64,000 nt of DNA from an uncultured Nitrospira sp. (GTDB lineage Bacteria > Nitrospirota > Nitrospiria > Nitrospirales > Nitrospiraceae), in contig CABVSR010000002.1 of the NCBI GenBank assembly GCA_902500995.1, positions 124,001 through 188,000 of the forward strand, read 5' to 3'. Under the pieces are notes generated by a model. The model did no database searches. It was given only the letters and a program-made list of their open reading frames with translations, and was not told where the DNA came from. This document shows, one piece after another, positions 8,666 to 18,473 of the stretch (position 1 is the first letter of the stretch; each line of letters begins with the position of its first letter). Both the position numbers and the translations under genes were made by a program.

Positions 8666-9361
8666 TCAACTCAGCAGCCTGGCGATGCCGAAGGCCGCGG
8701 CTGCCGCGAGCCCGCCCACCAGCACCGTTTGAAGCCCGCCGCGCCAGGGCGGCACCCCGGTCAATCCGCTTTTCACGTAGCCGAACACGAACAGCGCGAT
8801 GGGAGTGACTGCCACCGACCACCAGAGCGCGGTCGCCACATCCCGGAACCATATGTACGGCAGCAACGGAATCAGGCCCCCGATCACATAGGACAGGGCG
8901 ATCGTCCAGGCGCTTTTCCGCGCGCGCATGGGGTCCGGCTCTTCCAGCCCCAACTCGAACCGCATCATGAAATCGACCCATCGGCCGGGATCGGCCCGGA
9001 GCGAGCCGATCAACGGAGCGATATGTTCGTCGGGCAACCCGTAGCTGCGAAAAATCTCGGCCACCTCCTCGACCTCTTTTTCAGGAAGATGCTCCGTCTC
9101 CCGTACTTCCCGCGCGCGCTCCGCCACATAATGCTCATGGTCGGTCTTCGCCGCCAAATAGCCGCCTAATCCCATCGCAATCGAGCCGGCGGCGATTTCC
9201 GCCAATCCCGCCGTGACCACCAGAGCGGACGAGGCCACCGCGCCCGACAACCCGGCCGCCAGGGCAAAGGGGACGGTCAATCCATCGGCCATGCCGATCA
9301 CGATGTCGCGCACCGTGGCCGTCGCCGTGAAATGTGTTTCCGTATGGGGAGTCGCCGGCAT
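8666..9361 (-). CDS. VIT1/CCC1 family Fe/Mn transporter
   Basis: A 231-residue membrane protein of the VIT1/CCC1 family, which moves Fe(II) or Mn(II) out of the cytoplasm, or into vacuoles in eukaryotes. TM1 (GMADGLTVPFALAAGL, about 22-38) and TM2 (about 45-70) are followed by a cytoplasmic Glu-rich helical region (about 78-125), corresponding to the metal-binding domain of plant VIT1. Three more TM helices follow (about 148-170, 178-197 and 208-229). An AGGAGGTG ribosome site is spaced well before the ATG. It is downstream of the HDOD gene on the same strand with a 225-bp gap. Substrate preference between iron and manganese is not determined. Confidence 0.88.
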   Translation of the reverse strand: MPATPHTETHFTATATVRDIVIGMADGLTVPFALAAGLSGAVASSALVVTAGLAEIAAGSIAMGLGGYLAAKTDHEHYVAERAREVRETEHLPEKEVEEVAEIFRSYGLPDEHIAPLIGSLRADPGRWVDFMMRFELGLEEPDPMRARKSAWTIALSYVIGGLIPLLPYIWFRDVATALWWSVAVTPIALFVFGYVKSGLTGVPPWRGGLQTVLVGGLAAAAAFGIARLLS

Positions 9362-9586
9362 AGGGACACCTCCTGATCACGTGGAGGTGTACGCGCCTTC
9401 GCGGCACTGGTCAAGCGACGCGCCGTGACCGTACCCGTTACCGAGCACCGGACCGCCGGACGAAATACGAAGCCGGCCGGGGCCTACGCAGGGAGAGGCT
9501 GCGAGAGAGGGAGGGTGTTGATCGGATGTCGCGGGCGACGCGGCCCGGGAAGACAGCGCCGCCCGCGAGTCGAGGATGAGATCGAT

Positions 9587-10444
9587 CTAGGCGGCCAAGG
9601 CAATCGGGCTGAACAGCTTCACCGTGTCCTGCAATTGGTCCAGCGCCTCCTGCAGCAACATCGGCCGGTCATCGGCGTTAAAACGCGTCGTCTGCAAGGC
9701 GATTGCATGGAACGGCAGATCTTTGGGGGCGCGGGCGGGAGCCAATTCAGAATGGTCGGCCACCACGCCGGCCAGATGGACCATCGAGGCATGGAGCGAA
9801 AAATCCCCGGCTTCTTCCGGGCACAATTGGTGGCGGATCGCCTGCTCGATCTGAACGGGCATGCCCCAGGAACGAACCAGTTCGGCGCCGACTTCCGTAA
9901 AATCACAGCCGAAGTTCGACTGCTCGACTGCGGCTAACGGCTCCCCCAAATTGCCGGCTTCAATCAATGCCGACTGGGCCCGCTCGGGAATCGTCTGGTA
10001 AAGCACGAGATGGCCGATGTCCCGCAACAACCCTTCGATAAAGAATCGCTCGCTGTCTTCGATCCCGCAGGCCTTGGCGATCTTGCCCGCCATCAACGCG
10101 CAGAGCACGCTTTTTCGCCAATAGGCGGATAAATCCATGATCTGCACGGTCATGCCGCTGAAACTGCGTCCGACCGTCGTCGCCGTGACGAGATCGCGAA
10201 CGGCCTGCATGCCGAGCAGATTCACGGCGCGCGTCACCGTATCGACCTGTTTGGGAAATCCGTAGAGGGGGCTGTTGACGATCTTGAGCATGCGGGCGGA
10301 GATGGCCGGGTCCATCTTGAGCACATGGGCAAGCTCGTCCATGGTGGACTCGGGGTTATCGACGACATCGCGAACACGAAAATAGATTTCCGGCAGAGTA
10401 AAGACGTTTGAGCAGGATGCGACGAGTTCTTGCGCCGATGCCAT
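9587..10444 (-). CDS. HDOD domain protein
   Basis: A 285-residue protein whose bulk (about residues 5-200) is an HDOD domain, an HD-related fold lacking the full metal-binding set and common in bacterial signalling proteins. The signature stretch around KMDPAISARMLKIVNSPLYG (about residues 44-63) and a later RDIGH segment are visible. No GGDEF, EAL or receiver domain is attached. I chose ATG 10444 because AAGGAGGA lies at proper spacing before it; a longer reading frame upstream adds 36 residues of unlikely sequence. The gene lies 150 bp downstream of the giant adhesin gene on the same strand, so it may belong to that unit. Confidence 0.85.
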   Translation of the reverse strand: MASAQELVASCSNVFTLPEIYFRVRDVVDNPESTMDELAHVLKMDPAISARMLKIVNSPLYGFPKQVDTVTRAVNLLGMQAVRDLVTATTVGRSFSGMTVQIMDLSAYWRKSVLCALMAGKIAKACGIEDSERFFIEGLLRDIGHLVLYQTIPERAQSALIEAGNLGEPLAAVEQSNFGCDFTEVGAELVRSWGMPVQIEQAIRHQLCPEEAGDFSLHASMVHLAGVVADHSELAPARAPKDLPFHAIALQTTRFNADDRPMLLQEALDQLQDTVKLFSPIALAA

Positions 10445-10594
10445 GATGGACGATCCTCCTTGCGAGGCGGTACGCGTGCGACGGGTGGCAACGCCCCCCG
10501 GTAATCTGTATCGGTTCCAACCCAACGTTTCTAAAGCCGGGGCCGCGCCCAAGGCTCAGGGGCATGGATAGGGAGAGCCCGGCCTTGCGGCCGA

Positions 10595-13500
10595 TCAGGA
10601 TTCCGCCGGGCGAGGGTCCGGCCCCTGCCACTGATCGAAGAATTCGCCCCATCCCCTGCCGTTGTCCTGCTCCCCTTGCGCCGCCTCCTGGTGCGAGCCA
10701 CCGGGATGTTTGCGTTCCCCGGGAGGTGTCGCAAGACCCGTCAGGGAATCCGGTATCGGCCGGACCGGGATCACCGCGAACAGGCTTGCGGCCAGCGCCG
10801 TACTGCGCACAGTCCAGGCGACAAACCCGACGGACAGCACCGCGCCTGCTGCGGCGGTAATTCTCGTCATATGCACCTGCCCGGCCGTATTCCCCGTCAC
10901 CGTCTTCTCCAAGTCCTCGATGATCGCATCCAATTTGGCAAACATCAGGTCGCTCAGCGCTTCCGGTGCGCGCCCTGCTCCCACCGCGTCCGGCTGACTG
11001 ATCGCGTCGGATGATGTGGCCGGTGACGTGGGAGGCGGTTCATCCTGCCGTCTGCCCTCAAGAACGTCCCGGTGGGGTGAAGCTGCAAGCGACCGCACTG
11101 TGTCCGGTCTGAATGGCCCTTCTTGAGGCGTCTGATCCGCGGCACGTGAAATCACGCCATCCGTCGCGGCCGGGGTGAAGGGACCGGCAGCCAAGGGGGA
11201 GAGCGGCGCGGCCCGCGGCGTGATGGGGACCAGCGAGGGTGGAAGCCCCGCAGGCCCCCGGCTTTCGGCCACGTCGGTGACGGTCACGTGGAGGGTTTGC
11301 GTCACAGTCGCGCCCTGCTGGTCGGTGACGCGGACCTGGACCGTATAGACATGATCTCCGTTCGAGTCCGTGCGCGCGCTGAAGTCCGGCGGTACGATGA
11401 AACTCAAGGCACCGGTGGCGGCATCGATGGTGAACAGCGCCTGGTCCACTCCACCGCTGACACTATAGGAAAGCGCTTGCGCGGGCAGATCGGCATCGGT
11501 CGCGGCAACGATCGTGACCGCGCTGACATGCTCCGCCACGTTAATCGCGGCGGTGGCGCCGCCGCCGTTGCTGATGATCGTCGGCGCATCGTTCACCGGC
11601 GTGATGGTCAGGGTCACGGTCGTGGCTCCCAACGAACCTCCCGCTCCATCGCTGACGGTAAAGGTAAAATTGTCGCTGACCGTTTCCGAGCCGTCGTGCA
11701 CATACACGAGACGATTGGCGGCGATGTCGGCTTGGGTGAACGAGGTCGCGGACACACCCGGCGCCGTCGTCAGCTCCAACCGGCCATGCGCAGGGCCGGT
11801 CCCGATGGCATAGGTCAATTGCGCCGCGCTATGGTCCACGTCCGTCACTGCCAACTCGCTGCCGGCGATCGTATCCCTGCCGCCTTCCGCGCCCGTGCTT
11901 CCCGAGTTCACGCTCAGCACGGGCGCGTCATTGACGGCCGTGACATTGACCGTAAGGGTGTTGGGGGTGGCATCGTACAGATTCTGGCTGTCCCGAACGG
12001 AGAATGTGAGGCGAGCATACCCTGTCCCGTTCGCATTCGCCGCCGGCGTGAAGACCAGATTGCCCGCCGCCACGTCCGCCACGGAGACCACCTGGCCGGC
12101 CGTCACCGCCACGCCGGACAGGGTCAAGGTCCCGGCGGTCGGCAAGGTGGTGATCCGCACGGCGCTGAAGCTGTCGCCGGCGTCCACATCGGTGAAGCCG
12201 AAGTTCGCAACGGTCAGTGTATGGGAGGTGTCTTCGTTGATCGTGACCGTCGCATTGGTGCCCGCCGGAGCCTCATTGACGTTCGTCACGGCAATCGTGA
12301 AGGTTTCATTGTAGGTGAGGCCGGCCCGATCGGTGACGCGCACCGTCACGTTATGGCTCGTGGCGGCCTCATAGTTCAGCAACGCGCTATTGGCGACCGT
12401 AATCACGCCCGTGCTGCTGTTGATCGCAAACCGGCCGCCGGCATTGTTCGTCAAACTATAAGTTCTTGTGTCACCGCTATCCGGGTCCGTCCCGCTGACC
12501 GTGCCCACCACCGTCCCGTTCGCCGCGTTCTCCGCCACGGTGCTCGCTGACAGCGCCAGGTCCGTCGGCGCGTCGTTGACGGCCGTGACATTGACCGTGA
12601 GGGTGTTGGGGGTGGCATCGTACAGATTCTGGCTGTCCCGGACCGAGAACGTAAGGCGGGCATACCCCGTCCCGTTCGCATTCGACGCCGGCGTGAAGAC
12701 CAAATTGCCCGCCGCCACGTCCGCCACCGAGACCACTTGGCCGGCCGTCACCGCCGCGCCGGACAGGGTCAAGGTCCCGGCGGTCGGCAAGGTGGTGATC
12801 CGCACGGCGCTGAAGCTGTCGCCGGCGTCCACATCGGTGAAGCCGAAGTTCGCAACGGTGAGCGTATGGGAGGTGTCTTCATTGATCGTGACCGTCGCAT
12901 TGGTGCCCGCCGGGGCCTCATTGACGTTGGTCACGGCAATCGTGAAGGTCTCATTGTAGGTGAGGCCGGCCCGATCGGTGACGCGCACCGTCACGTTGTG
13001 GCTCGTGGCGGCCTCGTAGTTCAACAGGGTCCCGTTGGCCACGGTGATCACGCCGGTGCCGCTGTTGATCGCAAATCGGCCGCCGGCATTGTTCGTCAAA
13101 CTATAGGTTCTCGTGTCACCGCTATCCGGGTCCGTCCCGCTGACCGTGCCCACCGCCGTCCCGTTCGCCGCGTTCTCCACCACCGTGTTCGCCGATAGCG
13201 CCAGATCCGTCGGGGCTTCATTGACATTGGTGACGGTGATCGTAAAGGTTTCGTTATAGGTGAGGCCCCCGGCGTCGGTGATACGCACGGTTACGCTGTG
13301 CCCGCTAGCCGCCTCATAGTCGAGGAGGCTCCCGTTCGCAACGGTGATGACCCCGGTGCTGCTGTTGATCGCGAAGCGGCCCCCGGCGTTATCGGTCAGG
13401 CTGTAGCTTCTGGTGTCGCCGGCATCCGGGTCCGTCCCGCTGACCGTGCCCACCACCGTCCCGTTTGCCGCGTTCTCCGCCACTCTATTGGCAGAGAGGC

Positions 13501-16500
13501 TGAGATCGGTCGGCGCCTCATTCACATTGCTCAGATTGATGGTAAAGGTCTGGCTCCTGGCAAGTCCGCCCGCGTCCGTTGTGCGAATCGTGATGGTATG
13601 GCTTGAGGCCGCGTCGTAATTCAGCAGGCTGCCGTTGGCCACCGTGATCTGCCCTGTCGTGCCGTCGATTGCAAATCGACCGCCGGCATTGTTTGTCAAA
13701 CTGTACGTATGCCGGTCGCCCGCATCCGGATCGGTCGTGGAGGCGGTCCCGACGACCGTGCCTGTCGGCGAATTTTCTGCGACTGTATTGCCTGATAACG
13801 CGATACCGGTCGGCGCCTCATTCACGTTGGTCAGATTGATCGTGAAGGTTTCATTGTAAGTGAGCCCTCCCCGGTCGGTGACGCGCACCGTCACGTTGTG
13901 GCTCGGGGCGGCCTCATAGTTCAGCAACGTGCTATTGGCCACGGTAATCACGCCTGTGCTGCTGTTGATCGCGAACCGGCCTCCGGCATTGTCGATGAAA
14001 CTATAGGACTTCGTGTCACCGCTGTCGGGATCGCTCCCGGTGACCGTGCCCACCACTGTGCCGTTCGCCGCGTTCTCCGCCACGGTGCTCACTGACAAAG
14101 CCAGATCCGTGGGCGCATCGTTGACGGCCGTCACGTTCATGGTCAGGGTGTTGGGCGTGGCATCGTACAGATTCTGGCTGTCCCGGACCGAGAACGTAAG
14201 GCGGGCATACCCCGTCCCGTTCGCATTCGACGCCGGCGTGAAGACCAAATTGCCCGCCGCCACGTCCGCCACCGAGACCACTTGGCCGGCCGTCACCGCC
14301 GCGCCGGACAGGGTCAAGGTCCCGGCGGTCGGCAAGGTGGTGATCCGCACGGCGCTGAAGCTGTCGCCTGCGTCCACATCGGTGAAGCCGAAGTTCGCGA
14401 CGGTGAGCGTATGGGAGGTATCTTCGTTGATCGTGACCGTCGCATTGGTGCCCGCCGGGGCCTCATTGACGTTCGTCACGGCAATCGTGAAGGTCTCGTC
14501 GTAGGTCAGCCCGCTCCGGTCCGTCACCCGCACGGTCACGTCGTGGCTCGTCGCGGCTTCGTAGTTCAACAGGGTCCCGTTGGCCACGGTGATCACGCCC
14601 GTCGTCCGGTTGATGGCAAAGCGCCCGCCTGCGTTGTTGGTAAACGTGTAGCTCTTGGTGTCGCCGGCATCCGCGTCGGTCCCGGTGATCGTGCCCACCA
14701 CCGTCCCGTTCGCCGCGTTCTCCGCCACGGTACTCGCTGACAGCGCCAGATCCGTCGGCGCCTCATTCACATTGTTCACCGTCACGGCGATGGCTTGTGT
14801 GTCGCTGCCACCGTTGTTGTCGGATACCCGCACCGTGACGTCGTAGACATTGTTGGCTCCGCTGTCAGTCGGCGCTTCGAAACTCGGCGCGGTCACGAAC
14901 CTCAGGGCTCCCGTGCTGTTGTCGATCGTGAATTTCGAGGCATCGGCGCCGCCGCTGATCGAATAGCTGAGGGTTTGCCTGGTATCGCCGTCCGTCGCCG
15001 TCACCGTGGTGACCGCCGCGATATTTTCATTGATACGAATGGACGCTGTCGCTCCCCCGCCGTTGCTGGTGATCGTGGGGGTGGCTTCGTTCACGTCGCT
15101 GACCGTAATCGTGAAGGTCTCGTTGTAGGTCAATCCGCTCGCATCCGTCACCAGCACGGTCACGTCGTGGCTCGTCGCAGCTTCGTGATTCAACAAGCTC
15201 CCGTTGGCCACCGTGATCGCGCCCGTGCCGCTGTGGATCGCGAAGCGGCCCCCGGCGCTGTCCGTCAGGGTGTAGGTCTTCGTATCGCCGGTATCAGGGT
15301 CCGTCCCGCTGACCGTGCCCACCACCGTGCCGTTCGCGGCGTTTTCCGCCACCGTATTGGCCGAGAGAGTCAAATCTACCGGCGCGTCATTCACCGGATC
15401 GACCTGAATGTGCACAGTGGCAATGTTAGAAAGTGTCGATCCGTCGCTGACGCGATACGTAAACGAATCGGTTCCCGAGAAGTCCGCCGCGGGCCTATAC
15501 GAAAAGCTGCCGTCGGGATTCAGGGTGAATGAGTTCGCATGCGAGGGACCGGTGACCATGACGGCGGTGAGCGCATCGCCGTCTACATCCGCATCGTTTC
15601 CCAACACGCCCGGTCCTGTCACCGTGAGGGTATTGTCCTCATTGACGCGGTACGTCGTCCACTCCGGGCTTTGTCCCGGCGATGCGCCGCCCAGTGTGCC
15701 GTCGGGGTTTGCGGTCAGGTTGTCGGCGGTGGTTCCGGAGTTCTCGTTGAATTTCCAATAGCCGAGCAATCCGGTTTCCGTTCCACTGAGGGTGCCGCTG
15801 CGGTCTGCGGCAATGTCGCCGGCGGTGCGCGCCGTATTCCACACCTGCACCTCGCTGATCTGGCCGGCAAAGTACTGGTTGGCGGGATTGTTTTCGCGCC
15901 CGCCGATCCGGAGGGTGTCTTTCGCCGGATGCGCGTCGCCGATCGTGCCTGAACCGGCGAACACCTCGACTGCCACCCCGTCGACATAACTCGTGATCGT
16001 GCCGTGATCATACGTCACCGCAATATGCGTCCAGGTATGCTCCGGAATCACCACGCCCGTGTCATGCCAGGCCCAACCGGGATTGGTGTTGGCGAAGGCC
16101 CATTTCAGGCTGCCGTCCGCATCGATGCCGACTTCGTACTCCCCTTCCTTGTTGATGATGATTTGCGAGGCTTGCGAGGAGGGTTCCCGGTTGATCCAGG
16201 CTTCCATCGTGATGGTATCCGTCACCTCATAGACCGTTCCGCTGCCCATCTCGACGAAATCATCCACCCCATCGAATCGCAGGCCGGCCCGGTCGTCCAC
16301 CGCGACCGGCGCTTCATTGACGTTCGTCACGGCCACCGTGAAGGTCTCGTCGTAGCTCAATCCGCCCGCATCCGTGACCCGCACGGTCACGTTGTGGCTC
16401 GCCGCGGCTTCGTGGTTCAGCAAGCTCCCGTCGGCCACCGTAATCACGCCCGTACCGCTGTGGATCGCGAAGCGCCCCCCGGCGTTGTCCGTCAGGCTGT

Positions 16501-18379
16501 AGGTCTTCGTGTCGCCGCTGTCGACGTCCGTTCCGCTGACGGTGCCGACCACCGTGCCGTTCGCGGCGTTTTCCGCCACCGTATTGGCCGAGAGAGTCAC
16601 ATCTACCGGCGCGTCGTTCACGGCCGTCACCGTCAACGCGGCCGTATCGGCCGCGTGGCTATAGGCACTCGCGCCGCCACCGATGCCGCCGGCGGTCACC
16701 TCGATGTTATCGACGTGCAATCGTCCCATGGCATCGCTTTCGCTGACGAGAAAACGAATCTGCGTGTTGGCATTGGCGTACCCGCTGATATCGATCTTCG
16801 CGGTCTGGGCCGACGCATCCGTCGCATTGATCGAAAATTTTTCGACAGTGGTCCAGACCTTGCCGTCATAGACATCCACCGACACGACTCCATTGGTACC
16901 CCCGCCATGTTGGCGGATATAGTCGAAGGTCAGCGTGGCTGAGGTGGTTCCGCTGAGATCGACCTGCCGGCTCGCTCCCCCCGACAGGAAGTCCGTTTCG
17001 ATCTGCAGCGAGTTCCCTTTCAACCCGGCATAACTGTTCACCATGACCATGCCGCTGCCCGTCCCATCCTTTTCTCCGATTTCCTGCCAGGCGCCGCCCC
17101 AATTGACCGTGCCGTTGTTGTTGGAATACGAAACCGTATCGAACTGGTCCCGCGCCGTGAAGCTGGTGGCCAGGTTGGCGGTACCGCCGTTGGTTCCGCT
17201 CGTCTGGTCCCAGGCATGAAAAGCAATTGCATCGCTGACGGTGCCGTTGAAGTTGGCATTGGCTTGAAAATAGATTCTCGTTCCGGCATCGGCGGCCAGC
17301 AGTCTGGCGCTACCGTCACTGACGGCGCCCAGTGCGTTCCAGGTCGCACCGTTGTTCGTGCTAAACCACCAGGTCCCGTTCGTGGTGTTCGCTGCCGTGA
17401 TCGCAATACCCAGCGCGGCCCCGCCATCGGCATCCGTCACGTTATCGACCTGCCCGGAGGGGGTAGCGAAATCGACGAGCGAGGACACGAGGGTTCCCAC
17501 CGAACCGGCCGGCGCGCCGGAATCCTCGAGCATCGGATTCAGCGTCGGACTTTTGGTGGCGTCCAACTGCGGCGCCGCCAGCAGTCCCACCCAGTCGCTT
17601 TGTTCCTGGACATCGATCGCGATACGGGCTTCGATGGCGCCGGTGCGCACCTCGAGATCCCAATCCCCACCCAGCGACGCATGGCCGGTCAGGTCGCTGC
17701 TGGCCTGCACGTCGGCCCCCGTCAGGTCGGCCAGCAGACCGGCGGCCGCCTGCCCGTGGTCCCCTGCGGCAAAATCGCAGCCGTACACCAGAATATCGGC
17801 CTGCTCGGAAAGCGCCTCCTGAATCGTGGCCAACTGTTCGGCATACTGCCCGGACATGCTCTCGGCATTCAGCGTTCCGGTGCCCAACTGCAGGGAACCG
17901 GCTTCGCCATGGGAAATGATATGAATCGCATCGATCCCGGTGCGGCCAGAGAGGGCCTCGGCCATCTGCGTGACCCCATCCTGCTCGCCGTCCAACATGA
18001 TCACGTCAATGGACGGGTCCATTCCGGCCAACAGCGTGGCATAATCCGGCACGGTCGGATCGACGAAGACAATCTCCGCCGGAGATTGGCCGGGTAAAAA
18101 CGCCGTCAAGGCCTCCACCACCTCATGGCCTTCCCCGGAACCGCTCTCGGCGTTTGCCGACTCCCCCTCACCGGAGACCGCCGCATCGGCCTGCTCCTGG
18201 GCCACCGCTTCCCCGGCTACTTCCGCCGCCGTGGCCGCCGCAGCCGCATCGAACATTAAGCGTTGTTCAAGGGATAAGAGCGAAGATTTCAACGGACTCG
18301 TCGGCAGGACCGTCTCGGGCGCCCGCTGGCTGCCCGGCTCATCGCTTTTTTTCCTGGTCAGGAAGTCGAACCAACCCAT
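10595..18379 (-). CDS. Giant DUF4347 / cadherin-repeat surface adhesin
   Basis: A 2594-residue predicted surface or secreted protein with no classical signal peptide. The N-terminus carries an LEQRLMFDAA motif (about residues 37-46), resembling the LEPR-type N-terminal motif of giant repeat proteins. A DUF4347 domain follows (about 98-255), with SHGEAG and YGCDFA motifs. A LamG/concanavalin-like module comes near residues 700-880. About 15 modules of roughly 100 residues follow or surround these, most ending in VNEAP or VNDAP. They are cadherin-like (TVAENAANGTVVGTVSGTD) or belong to a second type (TINEDTSHTLTVANFGF), and three copies of the second type are nearly identical in DNA. The last 200 residues are Pro-rich and then hydrophobic (about 2490-2535), a possible membrane anchor. 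GAGAGG precedes the ATG. It follows the four export genes by 94 bp and is their probable cargo. Confidence 0.9.
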   Translation of the reverse strand: MGWFDFLTRKKSDEPGSQRAPETVLPTSPLKSSLLSLEQRLMFDAAAAATAAEVAGEAVAQEQADAAVSGEGESANAESGSGEGHEVVEALTAFLPGQSPAEIVFVDPTVPDYATLLAGMDPSIDVIMLDGEQDGVTQMAEALSGRTGIDAIHIISHGEAGSLQLGTGTLNAESMSGQYAEQLATIQEALSEQADILVYGCDFAAGDHGQAAAGLLADLTGADVQASSDLTGHASLGGDWDLEVRTGAIEARIAIDVQEQSDWVGLLAAPQLDATKSPTLNPMLEDSGAPAGSVGTLVSSLVDFATPSGQVDNVTDADGGAALGIAITAANTTNGTWWFSTNNGATWNALGAVSDGSARLLAADAGTRIYFQANANFNGTVSDAIAFHAWDQTSGTNGGTANLATSFTARDQFDTVSYSNNNGTVNWGGAWQEIGEKDGTGSGMVMVNSYAGLKGNSLQIETDFLSGGASRQVDLSGTTSATLTFDYIRQHGGGTNGVVSVDVYDGKVWTTVEKFSINATDASAQTAKIDISGYANANTQIRFLVSESDAMGRLHVDNIEVTAGGIGGGASAYSHAADTAALTVTAVNDAPVDVTLSANTVAENAANGTVVGTVSGTDVDSGDTKTYSLTDNAGGRFAIHSGTGVITVADGSLLNHEAAASHNVTVRVTDAGGLSYDETFTVAVTNVNEAPVAVDDRAGLRFDGVDDFVEMGSGTVYEVTDTITMEAWINREPSSQASQIIINKEGEYEVGIDADGSLKWAFANTNPGWAWHDTGVVIPEHTWTHIAVTYDHGTITSYVDGVAVEVFAGSGTIGDAHPAKDTLRIGGRENNPANQYFAGQISEVQVWNTARTAGDIAADRSGTLSGTETGLLGYWKFNENSGTTADNLTANPDGTLGGASPGQSPEWTTYRVNEDNTLTVTGPGVLGNDADVDGDALTAVMVTGPSHANSFTLNPDGSFSYRPAADFSGTDSFTYRVSDGSTLSNIATVHIQVDPVNDAPVDLTLSANTVAENAANGTVVGTVSGTDPDTGDTKTYTLTDSAGGRFAIHSGTGAITVANGSLLNHEAATSHDVTVLVTDASGLTYNETFTITVSDVNEATPTITSNGGGATASIRINENIAAVTTVTATDGDTRQTLSYSISGGADASKFTIDNSTGALRFVTAPSFEAPTDSGANNVYDVTVRVSDNNGGSDTQAIAVTVNNVNEAPTDLALSASTVAENAANGTVVGTITGTDADAGDTKSYTFTNNAGGRFAINRTTGVITVANGTLLNYEAATSHDVTVRVTDRSGLTYDETFTIAVTNVNEAPAGTNATVTINEDTSHTLTVANFGFTDVDAGDSFSAVRITTLPTAGTLTLSGAAVTAGQVVSVADVAAGNLVFTPASNANGTGYARLTFSVRDSQNLYDATPNTLTMNVTAVNDAPTDLALSVSTVAENAANGTVVGTVTGSDPDSGDTKSYSFIDNAGGRFAINSSTGVITVANSTLLNYEAAPSHNVTVRVTDRGGLTYNETFTINLTNVNEAPTGIALSGNTVAENSPTGTVVGTASTTDPDAGDRHTYSLTNNAGGRFAIDGTTGQITVANGSLLNYDAASSHTITIRTTDAGGLARSQTFTINLSNVNEAPTDLSLSANRVAENAANGTVVGTVSGTDPDAGDTRSYSLTDNAGGRFAINSSTGVITVANGSLLDYEAASGHSVTVRITDAGGLTYNETFTITVTNVNEAPTDLALSANTVVENAANGTAVGTVSGTDPDSGDTRTYSLTNNAGGRFAINSGTGVITVANGTLLNYEAATSHNVTVRVTDRAGLTYNETFTIAVTNVNEAPAGTNATVTINEDTSHTLTVANFGFTDVDAGDSFSAVRITTLPTAGTLTLSGAAVTAGQVVSVADVAAGNLVFTPASNANGTGYARLTFSVRDSQNLYDATPNTLTVNVTAVNDAPTDLALSASTVAENAANGTVVGTVSGTDPDSGDTRTYSLTNNAGGRFAINSSTGVITVANSALLNYEAATSHNVTVRVTDRAGLTYNETFTIAVTNVNEAPAGTNATVTINEDTSHTLTVANFGFTDVDAGDSFSAVRITTLPTAGTLTLSGVAVTAGQVVSVADVAAGNLVFTPAANANGTGYARLTFSVRDSQNLYDATPNTLTVNVTAVNDAPVLSVNSGSTGAEGGRDTIAGSELAVTDVDHSAAQLTYAIGTGPAHGRLELTTAPGVSATSFTQADIAANRLVYVHDGSETVSDNFTFTVSDGAGGSLGATTVTLTITPVNDAPTIISNGGGATAAINVAEHVSAVTIVAATDADLPAQALSYSVSGGVDQALFTIDAATGALSFIVPPDFSARTDSNGDHVYTVQVRVTDQQGATVTQTLHVTVTDVAESRGPAGLPPSLVPITPRAAPLSPLAAGPFTPAATDGVISRAADQTPQEGPFRPDTVRSLAASPHRDVLEGRRQDEPPPTSPATSSDAISQPDAVGAGRAPEALSDLMFAKLDAIIEDLEKTVTGNTAGQVHMTRITAAAGAVLSVGFVAWTVRSTALAASLFAVIPVRPIPDSLTGLATPPGERKHPGGSHQEAAQGEQDNGRGWGEFFDQWQGPDPRPAES
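11922..12314 (-). repeat. Intragenic direct repeat, adhesin module copy 1
   Basis: About 390 bp that is nearly identical to 12567-12959 and 14112-14504. It encodes most of a TINEDTSHTLT-type module and its flanking VNDAP/VNEAP junctions. It differs from the other two at a few bases (for example Val for Ala in the LSG.AV segment). Confidence 0.8.
12567..12959 (-). repeat. Intragenic direct repeat, adhesin module copy 2
   Basis: Second of three nearly identical copies; offset 645 bp from copy 1. Similarity at lower level continues into the adjoining cadherin-like module. Confidence 0.8.
14112..14504 (-). repeat. Intragenic direct repeat, adhesin module copy 3
   Basis: Third nearly identical copy; offset 1545 bp from copy 2 and almost base-for-base the same as it. 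Such identity points to recent duplication or gene conversion within the gene. Confidence 0.8.
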
Positions 18380-18473
18380 GCCGGCCTCTCAAAGGCGCAA
18401 TAATTCCCAGTCTCTACATCGGTTTGTAGCGGAAAAGTCTGTAGTCCAACAGAAGGGCGGGGAAGATCGTGTG

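Noticed and set aside
11288-12550. 420-codon plus-strand frame within the adhesin gene
   Set aside because: Antisense to repeated cadherin modules; the apparent repeats in it only mirror the real gene.
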